Source of the DNA: Saccoglossus kowalevskii
Lineage: Eukaryota; Hemichordata; Enteropneusta; Harrimaniidae
NCBI RefSeq assembly: GCF_000003605.2
Contig: NW_003122910.1
Location: 670,991-698,148, forward strand
DNA: 27,158 nucleotides
Reading direction: 5' to 3'
The number at the start of each line of letters is the position of its first letter. Within the stretch, counting starts at the first letter, position 1. Under the pieces are notes generated by a model. It searched no databases, was not told where the DNA came from, and saw nothing but the letters and a program-made list of their open reading frames with translations. Shown one piece after another: positions 21,641-27,158 of this stretch. The translations under genes were made by a program, and so were the position numbers.

Positions 21641-24600
21641 CTAACAAAGGCAAACAAACAATATGAATATATAAGTTTCATACCAGAAAAACTAAGAGTT
21701 CTAACAAAGATACAACTACTCATCAAATACCATGGCAAATTAAGCTGAAGGTTATCATTAAGTCAGAAAAAGGCATTTTTCACAGCCTATCAAATGATCC
21801 TGAACGAGACAAAACATATTCATTTTCGGAATACATTCGAAATAGAATAAATGAACCTGAATCATACAAAGAATTGCAGATGTTTAGTCTACTTACCGCA
21901 TGGCAGAACAAAGCCAATAGTGAGTAAAATATCACCAAGGTAATTTGGATGGCGTACACATCCCCACCAACCAGATACAAGTAAACGAGTTCCAGCATTG
22001 GTACGAATACTTTCAAGATCTGTGAAATGTACAATGAAATTGTGTCATTGAAGAGTGATAATAAAGACTTATAAGCTTATACACATTATGTATGTATATG
22101 TGCTTGATTTACTGATGTCTATAGACCTGATCACAACAGTTTTAGTCAAAATATGTATGGATTTTGTACCTAATCTGCATAATGCTTGCGGTTGGTTATC
22201 AGTTTGCACTGGGTTCAGCTCAAAGTAGTTTTACTGTACTTTAAATAGCAGTTGTTCTTCGCATTATTGCTAAACACTAAGCATCACTTTGCTAAAGATA
22301 ACATAGTGTCAAGGACGTTTTAAATTGGAAATGATATTTTATATGTGCACCAGAGAGAAACAATTTCAATGGTGAGCCTGGAGGTAGAAATAAGTTAATT
22401 TTATTTGAATGTTGGCAGACAGATTCTTTACTCAAGGACAAAGTAAGGCTGCTATTCTGACAGAGAACAGTCTTCACAGGATATCCCAGTACAGTAGAGT
22501 ATTATTGCAAACAGAAAATAAAGAACTTACGTGCTAGTTTAGGATTATATGGATTGCGTCGGAATTCCCATTTTTGGGAATTGGATCCACGATAAACAAC
22601 CATTCCAACCACTAGAAGAAAACAGCAGTGGAAACAAATTATTGAAATTACTCATGAAATGTATTATAATTCAAGTAAATCTACAGGAGATTTAAACATA
22701 GCCATACTGAAAATTAACTTGCAAGGTACAAGATGGCATATACTTACATTGGAACACCACAATGCCGGCAACAGCCAGTTTACTAAGTTCAGGTGAGTAC
22801 TGAATTAGATACCACGTTGGGAAGGACATGAAGAAAGGCATAACTGTGAGACATCCAAATATCAGACGAAAGCCAAAACCGTCACCAGAAAATTCTAAAC
22901 AATGCACAATGCGATCCTGGAAAAAAACAAACAGAAATTTATACTGTATTAAGTTGGTTAAAAGAAATACATAAGGGCAGCCTATTGTAACTGGCGCGCA
23001 GGAAACATACGTCATTTGTGGTGCTGACTCCCTTCCTCCCTCAAAAAGAAATTTCCGTAATGCAAAATTTTGAAATGTGACAAGGATGTTTCTGTGATTT
23101 ACTGCGTATATATATCATATTTGTTTTGCTATTCTATGATCATAGACACCCTACCCACAAAAGAATGGACCGACCGATGTACTGTTTGATTAGTGACAAT
23201 GTTTCTCATTTGAACATTACAAATGTACAAATGGAAAAAAAAGGGGGGTTTTCAAACCCTATTGCGAATTTGACGCTTGCAATATGGAATTAACTTTCAC
23301 CTCTCCACACCAAATCAGACAATTCACATTTCCAGTGCAGGTGTTTAATGATCTACAGCCCGTATCACACTGTATCAGGTTGTAAAGGCTATAAATTTAA
23401 GCCTCAACTCCTGATTGTTACAATAGACATCCCTAAAGCTCTAATTGCATTACAAAGCCATTGTGAGTTTTTAAGTTTAAAAAAATAGATGAAAGTTCGA
23501 ACATGAACATTTAAAAAAATGTCAGCCATATTGAATCTGATCTGAAAAACAATATAAAGTACATCAAGGTCCCATATATGTTTAATGTACCAAGTTTGAA
23601 CGTAATCTATCCATGCACAACCAAGATCCAATTTGGATTTTTTTAAAACACAAAAAATAACCACCAGTAGGCCATTTGATTAAGATTTTGACACAAATGC
23701 ATAATGTATGTATGACTTGATGTATGTATGTGTGAAGTTTGAAATCTTAAAATGTGCAGACTCACACATAATATAATAATACCTCATATAGGCACCCCTT
23801 TGATACATTTTCATTTCTTTCTGGTGCTAATTTGAGGTGACATTTTGGCAACTTTGTTGCAAATGGCGCTTAATTGAGGTCAGTCATTTTTTCCCAGAAC
23901 TACGGTAACGTTACCTTACAATCAGAGGAATCCTGTCTATACAATGTACCGGATTCAGCCGTAAATTCGCCCTTGGCCATTAAACGGCAGTTTGGAGACC
24001 AAGAAATCAAGCTTTTTTTAAAAATATTTTGGCTGCATTTTTCGAACATTAAAATTATTCTGGACGCCTATTCAAGAGTATGATTTTTATTGTGACTAAC
24101 GTGAATGGGTAAGCTTTGTTTTGACAATGAGCTGTTATTACTGTAAACAATGTTAAATTATTTTTTAAATGCTCAGTTCATCTTTCCTAAAATAATTTCT
24201 TAATTTAAAAAAAAATCATGCTGTTTTCCCATGGATATCAAAGCCAAAAAATCGCACTACATTATCAGTAAATCTCTTCTGTGTTGCGTTCACCATGAGG
24301 TCGTTGAACTGTCATTAACATATTAAATGAGCTATAGTAATTCAGACACGTGGGCATCATCCAGCATTTTGATTGGTTAATTGGCGACTCGACCTATCCG
24401 GTCAATAAACAAGTCACGTGTGCATTTAAAAACATGGCGGATATCTTATCGTATTGAATAAAATGTGAATGAAATCATTCGCTTACGGTGAAACTAAGTT
24501 GAATGAACCATTTTCCATTCACTGCGAGAATCACCCGTTATGCATGAAATCGAACGTAAAAAAAGGACAAACAAAGGTCATAGCGTCGTAGTGGCGTCAA

Positions 24601-26628
24601 ACATCGCTTGGGATTCGACAAACACGAAAGTATTTTGGGGGACGTTTCCATGCTTAATAATGTGCTGTCCACATTTAATGATAGGCAATTTTGATTAAGT
24701 GAGGGTATTCGGAAGCAATATTCCTTTGTCGAAGATCGGACTGTCGATGTGAGCTACGAAATAAAGAAATTCTTGTTCAAAATCAAATCGTTTGATTTTT
24801 GCGGCAGACGTTCGACGCACGTCTTTCATGCATCTCACGAGATCCCACAATTGTACGGAAAATCACCTATTTTACTTGCATTTCATAACATTTCAACGGA
24901 ATATACCGAGTATTTTTTTTTATCATGTGGACATTTTTTTTTCGATTGCCTATTTTAGAACCAAAGTAAGGCCTTTCACTCTTCCCCGACGCCCATTCAA
25001 GAGATTGTATGGTGTATTGTTTGTTTTGTGCATTGTTGTGGGCAAAAAATGACCACACCCATTTAGTGATTGCAATACTGTAAAACATGTCTTTTTCGCG
25101 AGTATGTCTTTCGTGAATTTAGCGAGAGATCTGATTCGCTAATTCAAGATGCCACTAATGACTTTATTATCAATTCAAAATGGCCACTAAACAAAGAAAT
25201 CAACAATGACAAAAGAGATTCGGTAAATCAACATTTCGCTACTACGTCATTTTACCACAATTCGCTAAAATTGCATGCCGCTATTTCAACATGTTTTACA
25301 GTATGTATGTAATAGAAACCGCACCCCGAACTTGAGCTTTTGATCCTAATTTTTAAATTGATATATTGTAATATAAACCAGTTTCAATTAGGACTATAAC
25401 GGGGCGAGGAATCACGCAGTTGCACATCCTAGAGTAAACACTGTTAAAGATTAGCTCAAGTGTTAGGCGGAAGTCAGCCACATGGGGAATTCACTGGCTC
25501 CGATTTCACGGTTTTATCCAAACATTCAACCTTGACTGGCGCCTAATTGGTGTGAAAATTATCACCTTTTCTATTGTACTGACGCCTAATACTGGTTGGC
25601 GCTTATATGAGGTATTATACGGTACTCAAAGGCAAGTCTGTTTACATGGGAATTAATAATACTGTCAACCACCTACATTTCCAATTTGATGATTTTCACA
25701 CATTCATGACTAAAATTGTTTTGTGAAATTAAAGAGATTTACAGTATTTAATTGTGATGAACAATGGTCCTTGTCTCATCACATACTTGTGATGAATGTT
25801 AGGACAGTTGCATTTAAGCTTTTAGAGTAAATCAATGCACTCTGTAATGAACTGTACCAGGATATAATCAACTAATAAAAGTTGGTCTTACCTCAAACCA
25901 AAATGAGTCCAGCACATACCATCCCATAAAAGCTGCAGCAAAAAGAATAGCTATAGTTGGTTTACCCTCCGACTGACACATCCTTCCAATGTTAACTAAA
26001 TTCAGCAAAGTCTACAAAGAAAAAAAAAGACAAACATCACCAAGACTGTAAAATATTTGATCAGATATGCAACAAGTCTCAGTGTGATGTTAATTAACAA
26101 CAGGAGAACTTTATGAGGTAAATTAAATAATTTAGTTTCAAATCTTGAAAACCAAAAAGATCTCAAGACTTACCAGTTGTATCAAACCAACACGATACAC
26201 AAACATTTTCAAGTCAAATGTTTTGCAAATGCGAGGGTGTAGTTCATGGCCGACAAAAAAGTCATACACTACTTTGCCTATAACAGAAAAACAAGATAAA
26301 CTATATTAATCATAGAATTGACACATTGACAACTAACATAATATCTATGAAATAATGCAGGCACTGGATACATAAATGCTGATTCTGAGCAAAAATCCTG
26401 TATTAAGTGAAGGGAAAAAGCATTACTTACCAGAGTTACCTCGTGGTGACAATGAGTTCGGAGGAGCCCATTTAGACTTGATAAATGCTAACACACTGAA
26501 TAGAAACGATATCACAGTACTGATAGTTATCAGCTGTAGACGTTTCTCGTATGCAACTGCAATCCGCAGTTTATCAAAATGATGAGCGATGCCAACCAGG
26601 GCCAATGTGAGGATTAACATCAGAAAAC
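21480..26628 (-). CDS. delta(14)-sterol reductase / lamin B receptor family protein, 3' part of gene (7 exons)
   Basis: The family reduces sterol ring double bonds with NADPH in the endoplasmic reticulum or inner nuclear membrane, in cholesterol-type synthesis. Joining seven GT-AG exons gives 317 residues to the stop; the N-terminus is beyond the window. In order the sequence shows membrane segments; [20 protein letters not shown] (the G-x2-x-YD-x-x-x-G-x2-L-x-P signature); [37 protein letters not shown] (second signature); REIRD; and a KYG-W-YC-PYIY tail. SQK-x3-R and R-x3-D match positions that, as I recall, contact NADPH in a bacterial homologue. Unusual: GDLxWVPFxY is [10 protein letters not shown] and TTMD is HCLE. 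Without the N-terminus, LBR (Tudor and basic region) and TM7SF2 types cannot be separated; DHCR7 fits less well. Family confidence is very high, orthologue assignment low. Confidence 0.93.
21897..22019 (-). CDS. sterol reductase, exon with second signature
   Basis: The acceptor TACATTTCACAG precedes 22019 and the donor CG|GTAAGT follows 21897. It encodes [20 protein letters not shown] then [20 protein letters not shown], which contains the family's most conserved block. The split codons at both ends join in frame with the neighbours (His on the left, Gly on the right), both phase 1. The Gly-Trp-Trp and Arg-His-Pro-Asn-Tyr residues are all present. Confidence 0.97.
22531..22611 (-). CDS. sterol reductase, exon with FRGxNSQK..FRxNP
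   Basis: The acceptor TTTTCTTCTAG precedes 22611 and the donor GCAC|GTAAGT follows 22531. The 81 bp encode [20 protein letters not shown] and a short YNPKLA continuation. The split Leu and His codons join in frame with the neighbouring exons. Lys and Arg of the SQK-x3-R motif are kept, whereas the usual NAF or NTF is WEF. Confidence 0.95.
22748..22916 (-). CDS. sterol reductase, exon with DGFGF block
   Basis: The acceptor TTTTTTCCAG precedes 22916 and the donor CAAT|GTAAGT follows 22748. It encodes 56 residues starting [20 protein letters not shown]. The family usually has TTMD.xxDGFGFML.FGD..WVPF.Y here. The DGFGF core is exact, but TTMD is HCLE, the Asp of GD is Cys, and WVPF is VMPF. These are the main signs that this is a diverged or functionally altered member. 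Confidence 0.95.
24347..24442 (+). promoter_or_regulatory. promoter-like motif cluster (two CACGTG E-boxes, CCAAT, ATGGCGG)
   Basis: CACGTG E-boxes lie at 24347 and 24415. Between them is GATTGGTTAATTGG, with inverted CCAAT. Just after comes AACATGGCGGATATC, which matches the YY1 core (ATGGCGG) typical of animal housekeeping 5' ends. The ATG at 24434 opens only seven codons. It is antisense to the host gene and lies inside the presumed transposon, so it could be an element-borne promoter, an enhancer or coincidence. Confidence 0.3.
25075..25304. mobile_element. MITE with 16-bp perfect inverted repeats, 230 bp
   Basis: ATACTGTAAAACATGT at 25075-25090 is the exact reverse complement of ACATGTTTTACAGTAT at 25289-25304. 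The interior has recurring GCGAG/GCGAA/TTCGC motifs in inverted orientation and no coding capacity. A TA dinucleotide at each edge may be the target duplication. It lies inside the larger 23776-25618 element. An 80-codon ORF across it (25070-25312) is incidental. Confidence 0.8.
25892..26011 (-). CDS. sterol reductase, exon upstream of the large intron
   Basis: The acceptor CTTTGTAG precedes 26011 and the donor GAG|GTAAGA follows 25892, both phase 0. The 40 residues run [20 protein letters not shown] then a hydrophobic segment [20 protein letters not shown]. The last part corresponds to (L/F)YVxDALW(Y/H)E in vertebrate members, with the Asp, Trp and Glu kept. Confidence 0.94.
26174..26277 (-). 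CDS. sterol reductase, exon with first signature
   Basis: The acceptor TTCTGTTATAG precedes 26277 and the donor CTG|GTAAGT follows 26174. With the split Gly codon it encodes [20 protein letters not shown] followed by [14 protein letters not shown]. The family pattern is G.x(I/L)YDFF.GRELNPRI..FDLKYF.E.RPGLIGW. Here Arg-Glu-Leu-Asn is His-Glu-Leu-His, and the pattern otherwise holds. Confidence 0.96.
26431..26628 (-). CDS. sterol reductase, most 5' exon in the window
   Basis: The acceptor TTTTCTGTTATAG precedes 26628 and the donor TCTG|GTAAGT follows 26431. It encodes 65 residues: two hydrophobic membrane segments ([17 protein letters not shown] and [20 protein letters not shown]) around the basic loop [12 protein letters not shown]. 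It ends [13 protein letters not shown], matching AP...LAPGGNSG of the family. It opens in phase 2, so at least one more coding exon must lie to the right of the window. Confidence 0.93.
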
Positions 26629-27158
26629 CTATAACAGAAAACAAGTTAATAATCAGACAATGTGAAAGCATTCTGCAAATTGCTACTACAGTACTACATT
26701 GTGATAACAGCTAATTGTAATTTATCTATCACTGAGCACATGCAAATCATGTATCAAAATATGACCATACCCGTATCTTTTATTACTCAACTGGAAATAA
26801 TTTCAATTTATGTTTTGTTTCCAACTAGATATTTTTTCAGTAGAATTGTAAATGTTTATGATATGCTCTTGTTGTAAATACAGTTTCACATTATTCTGGT
26901 TTCGCCGACATTGCATGCACAACATTTCATTCATATATTTGCTCTATTACAAGTAGAAGTGCATGTAATCCAACATTAGAACTTAGACACACCTTTGTCA
27001 TTTAGGCAAAGCAAATGAAAAAAAAAAATTTGTGATCTTATAAATAGAGGATCTCCAATTCGTGACCGTGTAATATCGGATTTATTAAACGAGTGTAGTA
27101 ATTTTCATATGTTCCGAGCCTTTGGCGACACACGAGTTTCCAATTCGTGACCGTGTAA
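26629..27158 (-). other. part of an upstream intron of the sterol reductase gene
   Basis: No family-like coding sequence is present here, and the adjacent exon begins mid-codon behind a canonical acceptor, so this is taken as intron continuing past the edge. A 71-codon plus-strand ORF (26662-26877) has no recognisable content. The right end holds a tandem-repeat edge. Confidence 0.7.
27054..27158 (+). repeat. edge of an ~85-bp tandem repeat
   Basis: TCCAATTCGTGACCGTGTAA occurs identically at 27054-27073 and 27139-27158, an 85-bp spacing. Only a little over one unit is inside the window. The unit includes CGAGTGTAGTAATTTTCATA and GTTCCGAGCC. It may be a minisatellite or the internal repeat of a dispersed element. 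Confidence 0.6.

Larger units (their letters stand above)
23776..25618. mobile_element. probable non-autonomous DNA element with 21-bp inverted ends
   Basis: The left end (23776-23796) and the reverse complement of the right end (25598-25618) agree at 19 of 21 bases, starting ATAATACCTCATATA. Subterminal motifs of the type GGCGCTTAATTGAGGT or GGCGCCTAATT recur at both ends (23832, 23866, 25539, 25582). GACGCC(T/C)ATTCAAGAG occurs at 24063 and 24988. No transposase is recognisable in its 1843 bp. Clear target-site duplications were not found, so the boundaries are provisional and unrelated short inverted sequences remain possible. It contains a separate MITE at 25075-25304. Confidence 0.5.
22917..25891 (-). 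other. 2975-bp intron of the sterol reductase gene carrying inserted elements
   Basis: The other five introns in view are 136-511 bp, so this one is about six times larger than the next largest. Most of the excess is accounted for by a probable 1.84-kb terminal-inverted-repeat element at 23776-25618. Donor (GAG|GTAAGA) and acceptor (CCAG) are canonical and phase 0. Confidence 0.85.

Noticed and set aside
21780-22034. 84-codon minus-strand ORF over a sterol reductase exon
   Set aside because: It is the wrong frame of the exon at 21897-22019. The frame containing [15 protein letters not shown] is the real one.
25070-25312. 80-codon plus-strand ORF
   Set aside because: It spans a 230-bp MITE from end to end and has no protein-like features.
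25652-25754. Possible third TACTGT-ended element (AATACTGTCAA ... TTTACAGTATT)
   Set aside because: The left end has a mismatch in the key motif and the interior shows no further inverted similarity, so support is too thin.

Overview
The window looks like nuclear DNA of an animal, probably a marine invertebrate; phylum and species cannot be fixed from the sequence. It is AT-rich and almost free of long ORFs. It carries GT-AG spliced exons, tetranucleotide microsatellites, decayed LINE sequence and short inverted-repeat elements. No bacterial operon, rRNA, intact tRNA or CRISPR array was seen.

The one securely identified gene is on the minus strand at the right end (21480-26628): the 3' part of a delta(14)-sterol reductase / lamin B receptor family gene (ERG24/TM7SF2/LBR/DHCR7 superfamily). 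Seven consecutive exons join in frame with canonical splice sites and encode 317 C-terminal residues ending in the family's hallmark PYIY. The start and 5' exons lie beyond the right edge. The protein is divergent: several residues normally invariant in the DGFGF...GD..WVPF block are replaced. Its 2975-bp intron holds a probable 1.84-kb terminal-inverted-repeat element, which contains a 230-bp MITE and a promoter-like motif cluster.

From left to right: 1-4240 has nothing recognisable beyond a poly(T)/poly(G) tract and a possible X-box-like site. 4240-6490 is a diverged duplication of about 1 kb whose right arm expands into an array of alternating ~52-bp and ~40-bp units sharing TTTATTTACGAC. 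6490-9060 has two X-box-like sites and a ~206-bp tandem duplication with a third partial copy. 9066-10387 has two microsatellites and, between them, a short ORF behind a CRE and TATA box that could encode a small secreted Cys-rich peptide. 10390-14720 is mostly unremarkable, with a (CAGA)n array. 14720-16200 is a degenerate L1-like LINE with endonuclease and reverse transcriptase remnants. 17300-18660 mixes coding-like fragments with a MITE (17581-17791) and a related hairpin. 18680-21480 is intergenic sequence downstream of the reductase gene.

Only one gene is secure, so no gene cooperation can be read from the window. The main stories are the divergent sterol reductase, its nested intronic elements, the dimeric-unit repeat, and the candidate small peptide.
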